Of a DNA stretch of 64,000 nt, positions 56,496 through 64,000 are shown piece after piece. The notes beneath the pieces are model-generated. The model was not told where the DNA came from and did not search any database. It saw nothing but the letters and a program-made list of their open reading frames with translations. Each line of letters opens with the position of its first letter. Position 1 is the first letter of the stretch. Both the position numbers and the translations under genes were made by a program. The stretch lies in NCBI GenBank assembly GCA_021613535.1, contig CP075494.1, positions 2,294,001 through 2,358,000 of the forward strand, written 5' to 3'. Source of the DNA: Adineta vaga (Eukaryota; Rotifera).

Positions 56496-57041
56496 TTGGA
56501 GCTAGCTTTTTGCAACTTATCCAGCTATACTTATGGAGGAGTTGTACTTCGTGGAAGAACGAGAATTGTTAAGGATTATAACTCATCTCGTTCGCGCGAA
56601 GGTCTTGTATATGACAAAAATGGAAATGAAATGAAGTTGGAGTTTATGGTTGGTAATTCCTCTAAGATGTGTAGCAAAGCTACCATAGAAACAAAAGGTT
56701 GCAGGGTAACATCTATTTTCAATACACATCGTTCATTGGATCCGTCTAGTAAATATACTACGGTTTCTGCTATGGCTGCTGCCATTGTCGATCAACAAGA
56801 CTGCAATGTGAGATGGGAAAAACTATATAAAGTCGCTGGATTAAAACACGATTGTGTTGGAACAACTAACTAGAAGACGGTTGTTGATGCGTTTAACCGT
56901 ATCTGGTTCTTCTAATGAGCATGGTGGTCATCATATAAATGTTACTCATGTCCTTGACTGCGGATCCAAAATTACGTTGACAAAAGTGATCAAATTCGGA
57001 GACAAATCTATATTAGGTTTTAGTGTACTGAGTACAAAATA
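56496..57041 (+). pseudogene. Unknown gene fragment with frameshift
   Basis: The first frame reads LSSYTYGGVVLRGRTRIVKD, KNGNEMKLEFMVGNSSKMCS and CNVRWEKLYKVAGLKHD. Near 56853 it switches by one base, and the second frame continues LEQLTRRRLLMRLTVSGSSN, HHINVTHVLDCGSKITLTKV and KSILGFSVLSTK before a stop. Both parts have good coding character and join naturally, so this is one gene with an indel. The first frame has no ATG: TTG at 56496 follows a possible acceptor, so upstream exons are missing or lost. I do not recognise the family. Confidence 0.5.
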
Positions 57042-57353
57042 ACCTTGCATAAATCTAATTACTGAGGGTGAGAATGGCTTTTTTCGAAGTTTTCAGTAAA
57101 AACAAGATTTTTATTGACAAAAAAATGGGTTTCATTTGGACTCGGTTCGAACTTATATGTACCTTTTATATACAATAAATACTTTAAATCACGAAATCTT
57201 TTCATTTTTTAATAGAATACACCCCTATATTCTATTGTTAATTGCTTTTTTTTCCTTATCAGATTAAAAGGATCAATTTAGAACAAATTATTTTTGTGAA
57301 AGAAAAAATACCATTTGAATCGATTTCTTCAATAAAACACGAGTAGAAAAACA

Positions 57354-59147
57354 ATGTGGGCGGAGCTAATTTGTCTTTTTGTGTGTTTCTATCAATCAAT
57401 CACTGTTCATTCTAAACTAATCACTCCTGCAGATGCAAATGCTCTTCAATCATTGATTCATTCTGCTTATTACGATGATAAACTCGATTCAGTTACTCTG
57501 TCACCAGGTATTTATCGTATACCATTCAATGATCAAGCAAATTCCAATATTATTCTTTCCTATCTACGAAATTTTGTTATTAATGCGCAGGATGTCACAC
57601 TCTTAATGTTAGACAATCAAAAACGAGGTATCACCTTTTATAATTGTTATAATGTTACTGTACGTGGAACACTGATTATTCGAAATAATATTATTCCATT
57701 TACACAAGGTACAATCGAATCAATTCAAGGAGATTCATTTATTCTCAATATTCATGATGGTTATCCAACTACGTTGGATGATCCAACATATTTTTCGATT
57801 GAAACACCTTATTATATATTTGATCGTCATACGCGTCGATTGAAAGATAAAACGTACGATTATTACAATCGAAATGTCATTCGAATTGATCATCGTCGAT
57901 TTCGAGTGGCATTTTACATTACTCTAGGATCAGAAATAGAAGTTGGTGATTTAGTTTCTATGCGTGGCAAAGGTAGTTTAGGAATATTGACTGAAATATC
58001 GGAAAAGATGCATTATATTGATGTTATTCTTGAATATGCTGGGAACATGGCCTGGCTTGAAATGGAAGGTATGGGTAACAGTCGATATGAACGAATTGCT
58101 GTTCGGCCTGGGCCCAAACCTTTAGGTGCAACGGAAGAACCATTGATGAGTGCTAATGCTGATGGATTTCATTCTTCGAATGTTTTTCATGGACCCACGG
58201 TTCTCAATTCATTCTTTACTCGAATGCCTGACGATGGTATTGCAATACATGGCGAATATCAAATGATTCGGCAAGTCAATCAAAATATTATAATCATTAT
58301 GAGAAAGTATTCTTGGTTATACTATCGAATGAATGATCGTGTTGCTATTATCGGTGAAGATGGTGTACCGAAAGGTGAAACTCGTGTTCTACGTATACGA
58401 ACATTACCAATGGATTATTTACCATTGATAACACCACCGTGGCCACATTTTCAAAATCATCATTATTATTATGAACTCGAATTAGAATCAAATTTGAATG
58501 GAACGATTGTTCCAAATGATCTCATTTCAGATATTGATCGAACAGGTTCTGGTTATGTGGTACAAGGAAATACAATTCTTAATCACAGAGCTCGAGGAAT
58601 TTTAGTTAAAGCTCGTGATGGACTTATTGAATCGAATATAATTAATGGCAGTTCAATGGCCGGTATTGTTCTGCAACCAGAAATGTGGTGGGCTGAGGGA
58701 AATTATGCTGAACGTGTAATTATTCGAAATAATACATTGATGAAATGTGGTTATGCAACAAGTGATCTATCAACTGAACAAGCAGGTGTTTTAACAATTT
58801 TTGGAACAGGAACATCACCAGTCGCTTACGGGCATGATAGATTAACGATTGAAAATAATCTATTTGTAGAAAATGATGGTCTAAATATGTTACTTGATGG
58901 ATTAGAAAATAGTATCGTTAAAGGAAATTCCTTTTACAATGGACAACATAATGTGAATGATCGTGGAAGTAATCATGGTTGGGATGGTGGGTCATTAATT
59001 TATATCAATCGAGCACAAGCATTAATATTGCAAGGAAATCGAGCATGGTGTTTGGGTAGTGCTCATAAAAGACGTTTACAAATGACGTATTTAGCTACAC
59101 ATATTACTGGTAGTCTGGATGGAATTATTGTACAAAATCATTGCTAA
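57354..59147 (+). CDS. Secreted right-handed beta-helix (pectate-lyase-fold) protein
   Basis: This is a single-exon protein of 597 aa with a signal peptide (MWAELICLFVCFYQSITVHS). Repeating Ile/Val/Asn ladders mark a parallel beta-helix: NYNVTVRGTLIIRNN-type strands near residues 85-120, then ANADGFHSSNVFHGPTVLNS and FTRMPDDGIAIHGEYQMI near 280-315. Further coils are YVVQGNTILNHRARGILVKA, DGLIESNIINGSSMAGIVLQ and VIIRNNTLMKCGYA. The block DGFHS...DDGIAIHG resembles the Asp-rich active-site coils of glycosidases of the GH110/GH28 type, in which Asp pairs do the chemistry. The gene lacks introns and looks bacterial, so acquisition is likely. Substrate specificity is not determinable. Confidence 0.75.
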   Translation: MWAELICLFVCFYQSITVHSKLITPADANALQSLIHSAYYDDKLDSVTLSPGIYRIPFNDQANSNIILSYLRNFVINAQDVTLLMLDNQKRGITFYNCYNVTVRGTLIIRNNIIPFTQGTIESIQGDSFILNIHDGYPTTLDDPTYFSIETPYYIFDRHTRRLKDKTYDYYNRNVIRIDHRRFRVAFYITLGSEIEVGDLVSMRGKGSLGILTEISEKMHYIDVILEYAGNMAWLEMEGMGNSRYERIAVRPGPKPLGATEEPLMSANADGFHSSNVFHGPTVLNSFFTRMPDDGIAIHGEYQMIRQVNQNIIIIMRKYSWLYYRMNDRVAIIGEDGVPKGETRVLRIRTLPMDYLPLITPPWPHFQNHHYYYELELESNLNGTIVPNDLISDIDRTGSGYVVQGNTILNHRARGILVKARDGLIESNIINGSSMAGIVLQPEMWWAEGNYAERVIIRNNTLMKCGYATSDLSTEQAGVLTIFGTGTSPVAYGHDRLTIENNLFVENDGLNMLLDGLENSIVKGNSFYNGQHNVNDRGSNHGWDGGSLIYINRAQALILQGNRAWCLGSAHKRRLQMTYLATHITGSLDGIIVQNHC

Positions 59148-59542
59148 TAGGATGAAATGTACGATATCGAGAACTTGAGAATCAATTTATAACTTCTATC
59201 ACGAAGAATAAAGCAAATGGAGATATGATGATTATTTGAAATGAATGTTATATTTATTGCATCGATGTGTTCACTGTACTGATAAAAAAATTCTTTCTCT
59301 TTGCGCGTTCGTATGAGATTATATTGCATCCAATAAAAAAAGAATCAGTTGATAAATTAAATGATTTTACGATGACAGCTCTTTCTATGTGAATTTATCA
59401 TTCAGCATGTGAACAAAATTCCAATCAATCAATTGGAAAAATTCTTTTAAGGCTCTTCGTCTGACTGCAATGTTTGCAAGAAGAATAACGATGTTAAAAA
59501 TAATAAAAGTCATCGATACGTCCGACTTATGAATAAAAAGAG

Positions 59543-59600
59543 TTAAGGATGTGGGTGTGGGTGTGAAAGAAGAAGCGATGCACTCACCCACATCCCATGT
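59543..59600. repeat. Telomere-like palindromic element
   Basis: The left arm is TTAAGGATGTGGGTGTGGGT, the spacer is AAAGAAGAAGCGATG and the right arm is CACTCACCCACATCCCATG. Both arms have GGATG in place of GAGGG, a matched pair of changes. Confidence 0.85.
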
Positions 59601-59672
59601 TGAAATTCATTGTTGATACAAATTTTCTGTAGAGAAAAAAACTATGAAAAAAATCGTTTTATTTAATTTCGT

Positions 59673-60740
59673 TTAAATCGCAATACATTCTAGAATCGTA
59701 TCAACATAAAAAGCACTACCCATCAATGGTATAATACGATTTAATTTCAAATGTTCGTTTTCTAATAAAACTTCAAATTCTTCTTTCGTACGAAATTTTC
59801 CACCTAAAAGAACGAGCATATGTATATCCGCCATTTCCTTTAAAAGATTATCTTGATTTGCGTCGCTCGATGAAGTATTAACAACATCAATAATTAAGAG
59901 ATGTTTTCCATTTTGCATGGCTTGACGACAATTTTTCAATAGAATTCGAGCTTCATTGTCAGTTAAACCCATAAAAATATGAGATAAAATATAAATATCA
60001 CCATCATTTGGAATATTTGAAAACATATCACCACCTACAATTGTTAATCGATCCGTTATTGATTTATCCAAATCTTGTAAATTAATCGTATTCGTAACAT
60101 GAGGTAAATCGTACAGAATACCTTTTAAATGTGTATGTTTTCTTAATAAACGGAAAATTAATTCACCAGTACCACCGCCGACATCAACAACAGAACTAGC
60201 ATGAAGAAAACCATCATAAGTTTCTACGAATTTCTCATGTCGTGGTGCCGATGCCATACATTCATTGAATACACTATTTGTTTGTGAATTTTCTCCAAGA
60301 TATTGATAAAAATTCATTTGATACAAACGATCAAATGATGATTGACCCGTTTTAATAGAATCGAATAACGAACCCCAGGTTTGCCAAATTGATGGTTCAA
60401 CCCATGTAAGGACAGTAGATCGCAAAGAATTCGTTTCTAATAATTTACCTAAGGATGTCGAAGAGTAAAAACCATTTTCATCTAGTTTAAATATATTGAT
60501 ATGAATTAATGTACGAAGCAAACGTTCGAGAGATGGAGCATGTGTTCCAGTTAATCGAGCTAATTCGTCGATTTTCATTGGTCCATGCAACGCCAAAAGA
60601 TCGGTAATATTAAGTTTTGTTACAACATAGAGAACTTGTGATAATTGATAACCACGAATCATACTGAGTAAAAGCGATGAATCAGATGGAGAAGATATGT
60701 TTTTCTCCTGAAACGATCTTTCATTTTTATTTGAATCCAT
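59673..60740 (-). CDS. Class I SAM-dependent O-methyltransferase, catalytic His missing
   Basis: This is a single-exon protein of 355 aa of the plant/fungal/HIOMT type. The N-terminal dimerisation winged helix is present: LLLSMIRGYQLSQVLYVVTK and IDELARLTGTHAPSLERLLR. The SAM-binding glycine loop is VVDVGGGTGELIFRLL near residue 190, and the following acidic position is YDLPHV. The region that normally reads LHDWSD, with the catalytic His, here reads ILSHIFMGLTDNEA, so the His is a Met. A His three residues earlier might compensate. LLIIDVV and GGKFRTKEEFEVLL close the fold as usual. The enzyme class is clear but activity is doubtful. Microbial or plant-like origin by transfer is possible, and it is intronless. 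Confidence 0.85.
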   Translation of the reverse strand: MDSNKNERSFQEKNISSPSDSSLLLSMIRGYQLSQVLYVVTKLNITDLLALHGPMKIDELARLTGTHAPSLERLLRTLIHINIFKLDENGFYSSTSLGKLLETNSLRSTVLTWVEPSIWQTWGSLFDSIKTGQSSFDRLYQMNFYQYLGENSQTNSVFNECMASAPRHEKFVETYDGFLHASSVVDVGGGTGELIFRLLRKHTHLKGILYDLPHVTNTINLQDLDKSITDRLTIVGGDMFSNIPNDGDIYILSHIFMGLTDNEARILLKNCRQAMQNGKHLLIIDVVNTSSSDANQDNLLKEMADIHMLVLLGGKFRTKEEFEVLLENEHLKLNRIIPLMGSAFYVDTILECIAI

Positions 60741-62347
60741 ATAACATTCAATGATTTATAGGATGTTTTTTTCTCGTTATGTGTGATCGAAGACGACACC
60801 GATGAGTATATACTTTGGTGGTGGTTGTTTTTTTCCTCATTCCTTTCTCATCGTTGAGTGGGAACGATAAGCACGAATAGAGTGATAGACCCCTAGGTAA
60901 CTCGAATAAAATGAAGAAAAATGTTTGCTCGCATTACAGTGGAGGATAGAACGCATGCATCATCTATTGTGATAGTGAACGTTTGTTCTATTAGGTTTCC
61001 TTTGTTTTCAACAGAGTGCGCAGATTATTCAAAATATTTTACGCTTGTTACAGATTAACTTGTGTTGATGTTATGATCGACAATTAGAGACACGTGTTTG
61101 AAAAAAAATAATCAATCGACGTAATGTTTACGATTGATTCACTTGACGAATCTCGTTCATGCTATGGAGAATTTTTGTGTTCTCATGGTCATCAACGATG
61201 GAAAAGTATTAAAGCATGGTGTAACGACAAACTGGTTGAGTAGCTGACCGCTTCTCTCGGTATAGATGTTTATTCGGCTATCTCACATACCCAGAGTGTA
61301 CCCCTCTACAATACAATGCACGCTTATATAGAGAGAGGAAGAGAATACGCATGATTGGGAGAGATGATCATATATTGATAACACCTCAGGGGGTGATATC
61401 TTTATCGTTACACATGGCCCGATTGTGACCAAAACTGTAAGAAATGTTACACACTGGTTTATCCAACCAAACTTTCAAAGAATTTTGTGTTTTTTAACAA
61501 AAAAACTCAATACTTAATTTTAAATTGTGTCAAATAGTTTGAATATAGTGTTTCACGTTCATCTTAACGTCTTTTTGGTTGTTCATCATATTCATTTTAA
61601 GATTTATGTCGGAATTCGTTGGAAATCATGGGTTTAAGTTACTAGGATTCGATTGGTAGACCTGGGATGTTGAAGTGACTACCACCGAAAGTAGACATAT
61701 ACTCTTGATTGTGGCTGAAATCATCCTGGTGACAACTTTCATTATATTTATTAAGAGTCAGAGACATTAGTAACAAAAAAAGTGTAGTCATGACTTAGAA
61801 AGATTCGAAATAGTCTGTTATAGGGACCACAATGAAATCATTTTATATAAGATAGATACCTTTCGGTGATCGAAGGTAAAAAAATGGTACCTCTCATCAA
61901 AAGACGACCACCTTTTCTGAGTCACTTTCGAAAACTTTTGCACTATCGCCTCTAACTGAAGAAAAGTTTTCTGATTACTAAGAGGATGCTCTCTTCCTGC
62001 TCACAATCACGCTACTTTTTTTTATATCAAGCAAGTAATGAAAACATTTGTTTCATAATCAAAAGAAAAAAAAGGAGAAAGATAGTCGCTACATCTATTA
62101 AGCACTACATTAATTCTCTGGCTCTTCTTCGTTTTCTGTTTAGTTCGAAATGTCGATAAATTCAAAGTTTCGAAAAAAGTCGGAAACCAGGAGGAATCAG
62201 GAGGTTTGGCAACCCTGGTGTGGATGCACGTGAATTTTTTCAGTCTTTCTTGGTTTCTAACAATCAGACGAGCACATGCATCGACTTTTGTATGGACATT
62301 TATTTACAATCATTTATAAAACAACATTCAAACCAATTCTACTTCAA
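60741..62347. other. 1.6-kb intergenic, one small open frame
   Basis: Apart from the candidate peptide at 61642-61791 I see no coding pattern and no telomere-like element. A short inverted repeat ATAACACCTCAGGGGGTGATAT lies near 61380. Confidence 0.45.
61642..61791 (-). CDS. Candidate small secreted peptide (49 aa)
   Basis: The frame reads MTTLFLLLMSLTLNKYNESC followed by HQDDFSHNQEYMSTFGGSHF and NIPGLPIES, then a stop. The first 13 residues are signal-peptide-like and the remainder is polar with no dibasic sites. Amino acid use is unusually balanced for this AT-rich DNA. It could be a short secreted peptide or the last exon of a larger gene. There is no homology that I know. Confidence 0.3.
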   Translation of the reverse strand: MTTLFLLLMSLTLNKYNESCHQDDFSHNQEYMSTFGGSHFNIPGLPIES

Positions 62348-63319
62348 CTAAGTAACTGTTTTTAATGAGTGAATTCTATGTGTATAACATACTGCATTTG
62401 GTACTACTTGATTTTGTCGTCTCGTTCCTTTTGCAACTATTGGTTGTCCAGTTAATTTAGCAAAAAGAATTTCTTTCACTTTTTTATTCATAATGAATAT
62501 AAATATTGAATGAATGGCAGCAGTGAAAGAAAATGCTAACACTTGAATTGAATACAATTGCCATGGAGCTTCATTTATACGATTCATGATTAAACACAAG
62601 ATATATGGAATACCAGCAATAGAGTATAGATTAAAAGTGAGGATAATATTCTGAAAAACTCTTTTGCTTCTTCGAACTCGTAATGTACTTTGACTGTTTG
62701 GATTAATACGAGTTTGATAAATTGTATATCGAAGAATAATTACATACAGAATCATTAACATTAACATAGGTCCAAATGCAAAAAGAATACCAATCGAAAT
62801 CGCCGTTGGAAAATGATGTGCTGTTAGAGTACAAAAATGAGATTCTGAATCATATTGATAAGCATAAGGCGAGATAAACATTCCAACTGCTATGATAACA
62901 TTAATTAACCAACTAATGATAATGATGATCCAAGTTATACGAAATGTTAAGAGATATTTATGTTTGTAGAGAACTGTGATGAAAAACTGAGATATTGCTT
63001 GAGCTATACAGGAATGTGCTACTAAACCAGTACTAAATACCGATAAACAAGCAGTAATTTGACAAAATAATGTATTCGGCGGTGATCCATTGATATAAAT
63101 TTGTTGAATAAATGAAGGTATTTGAATTGAATAGGTGATTGCAAAGAAGAATAATGAAAAACATGAATTACATACATGAAGATTGATAACAGATCGACAA
63201 TGTGGATGCCAACAACGAAGAATGATAAATAATACAGTTGACGTACATAATATAACAATAAGCCAAGATATTAACAGTAGAATACAAACTATTTCGTGAA
63301 AGCTCTTATTTTCTATCAT
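62348..63319 (-). CDS. Rhodopsin-like GPCR without a DRY motif
   Basis: This is a single-exon seven-helix protein of 323 aa. TM1 is ILLLISWLIVILCTSTVLFIIL; the usual GN of TM1 is replaced by STVL. TM3 (LVAHSCIAQAISQFFITVLY) has SQF where DRY/ERY normally stands. A Cys in FCQITACLSVF and one in HFCTLTAHHF could form the conserved disulphide. TM6 contains the ITFNLYSIAGIPYILCL-type Pro. The C-terminal tail is basic. It belongs to a different clade from the other four GPCRs here. Loss of the Arg suggests atypical G-protein coupling. The ligand is unknown. Confidence 0.8.
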   Translation of the reverse strand: MIENKSFHEIVCILLLISWLIVILCTSTVLFIILRCWHPHCRSVINLHVCNSCFSLFFFAITYSIQIPSFIQQIYINGSPPNTLFCQITACLSVFSTGLVAHSCIAQAISQFFITVLYKHKYLLTFRITWIIIIISWLINVIIAVGMFISPYAYQYDSESHFCTLTAHHFPTAISIGILFAFGPMLMLMILYVIILRYTIYQTRINPNSQSTLRVRRSKRVFQNIILTFNLYSIAGIPYILCLIMNRINEAPWQLYSIQVLAFSFTAAIHSIFIFIMNKKVKEILFAKLTGQPIVAKGTRRQNQVVPNAVCYTHRIHSLKTVT

Positions 63320-63638
63320 TTTTAAATAACACCTCGTGCAAACAGACTTTATTCGACTCAGTCGAAGAATGACACAACCTTAATGATTATATGATAATAC
63401 GACGCACATAATTTAAGGACTCTACTTGTCATCAAGAAAAAAATGAGTATCTAAGATAAGTATTCATTTACAGAAGATGTTTTGTTCTAGATTAAAGTTT
63501 ATACCAGAACATGATATTTGCGACTACTTGATTATTAATTAAAACTTGGAAGTTCGGTTCTTCTGATTATGAAATCTATGCTTACGGTTGCACTTATTCG
63601 ATATTCCGTTATTACTTGAAAAGATGACAATTGACATT

Positions 63639-63842
63639 TTAATTCTTTCTTCGAAGCAAACGACACGTTATATTATATAAATTGTAGTGATAATACAATA
63701 CTAATATTGCATTAGGTAGTATCGGTATAGTTAATATTGATATTTCTTTAGAGTGAGACGGTTCCTCTTCGTTTGCACTCTCAAAATGATGCTGATGAAT
63801 GATGAGTTCACTGTTGCGTTCTATGAATTCATATAACGCCAA
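63639..63842 (-). CDS. Partial or small unrecognised protein
   Basis: The frame MALYEFIERNSELIIHQHHF...SILTIPILPNAILVLYYHYN has good coding character. It extends upstream in frame as FNGAALVKLCQRTSKL before reaching a stop near 63897, so the true start may be in an exon beyond the window. The C-terminus is hydrophobic. No family is recognised. Confidence 0.35.
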   Translation of the reverse strand: MALYEFIERNSELIIHQHHFESANEEEPSHSKEISILTIPILPNAILVLYYHYNLYNITCRLLRRKN

Positions 63843-64000
63843 TTTACTTGTACGTTGACAAAGTTTTACTAAAGCAGCACCGTTGAAATCAGTAGTTTAA
63901 TTGGGTCGATAATTACAGATCAACGTTTTTGTGCTATCCGTGACTTTTCTAATGTTATATTTAAAAAATTGCTCGACAAAATTTTTCATCAGGTAAGGTA

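Noticed and set aside
57063-57078. GAGGGTGAGAATGG as another element arm
   Set aside because: Only one weak arm is present, with no terminus and no right arm. It could be chance.
315-59600. Interpretation that the window is a true telomere or subtelomere
   Set aside because: No long tandem TGTGGG array is present. Copies are single short arms spread evenly, with housekeeping genes such as eEF1A between them.
61376-61402. Short inverted repeat ATAACACCTCAGGGGGTGATAT as a transposon end
   Set aside because: Only a few paired bases, no second copy in the window and no target duplication.
1-64000. CRISPR-like array formed by the repeated telomere-like motifs
   Set aside because: The copies are kilobases apart, palindromic and variable, in a eukaryotic genome. 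There is no regular spacer and no cas gene.

Overview
The window is nuclear DNA of an animal and most likely a bdelloid rotifer (an Adineta/Rotaria-type genome). Three things point there. Genes are compact, with many small GT-AG introns of roughly 45-130 nt in AT-rich DNA. The gene mix is typical of bdelloids: many rhodopsin-like GPCRs, F-box/LRR genes, TPR/ADP-ribosyltransferase genes, and bacterial- or fungal-looking enzymes. The whole window is also sprinkled with short TGTGGG-type G-rich motifs, the repeat type reported for bdelloid (Adineta vaga) telomeres. All exon structures below were worked out by hand from reading frames and splice sites; no database search was possible.

Layout. 0.6-2.5 kb: F-box/LRR gene with a frameshift. 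3.0-4.1 kb: truncated HEPN-like fragment and a CIR1-like corepressor gene. 5.7-7.3 kb: a 1.65-kb foldback element with about 630-bp inverted arms. 7.6-11.0 kb: five-exon adenylation-thiolation-reductase (NRPS-like) gene. 12-13 kb: GPCR, then a decayed GH16-like remnant. 16-17.9 kb: membrane-anchored alginate-lyase-like gene. 18-21.8 kb: three-ectodomain membrane protein. 22.2-23.2 kb: GPCR. 25.2-28.3 kb: a Golgi-type glycosyltransferase-like gene, an ADP-ribosyltransferase scrap and a secreted Cys-rich protein. 29.7-30.2 kb: LRR remnant. 31-34 kb: GPCR and eEF1A. 35.3-36.3 kb: ZZ-finger gene. 37-38.6 kb: F-box remnant and GNAT gene. 40-41.8 kb: GPCR and F-box scrap. 42.2-44.7 kb: orphan dynein-stalk domain and alpha/beta hydrolase. 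45.5-48.1 kb: two ADP-ribosyltransferase genes. 48.3-51.4 kb: DUF4188-like enzyme, Thr/Cys-rich membrane protein and an unknown gene. 53.5-56 kb: kelch-repeat gene. 56.5-59.1 kb: broken unknown gene and beta-helix enzyme. 59.7-63.3 kb: O-methyltransferase and GPCR. The genes are independent single transcription units and form no operon-like pathway. Several enzymes (A-T-R reductase, alginate lyase, beta-helix, DUF4188, O-methyltransferase, GH16 remnant) look horizontally acquired, as is common in bdelloids.

The most unusual signal is a family of about 30 short (33-85 bp) palindrome-like elements spaced on average every 2 kb. The fullest copies read ATCTTGAGGGTGTGGGTG, then a short purine-rich spacer, then CACCCACACCCTCAAGAT. 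The arms are telomere-like repeats in the head-to-head order that joining two chromosome ends would give. The shared termini and similar spacers instead suggest a copied repeat family. They occur between genes and inside introns, never in a coding exon. At four sites a truncated gene fragment ends at or within a few bases of an element, which suggests a link with double-strand breaks, telomere addition or end joining.
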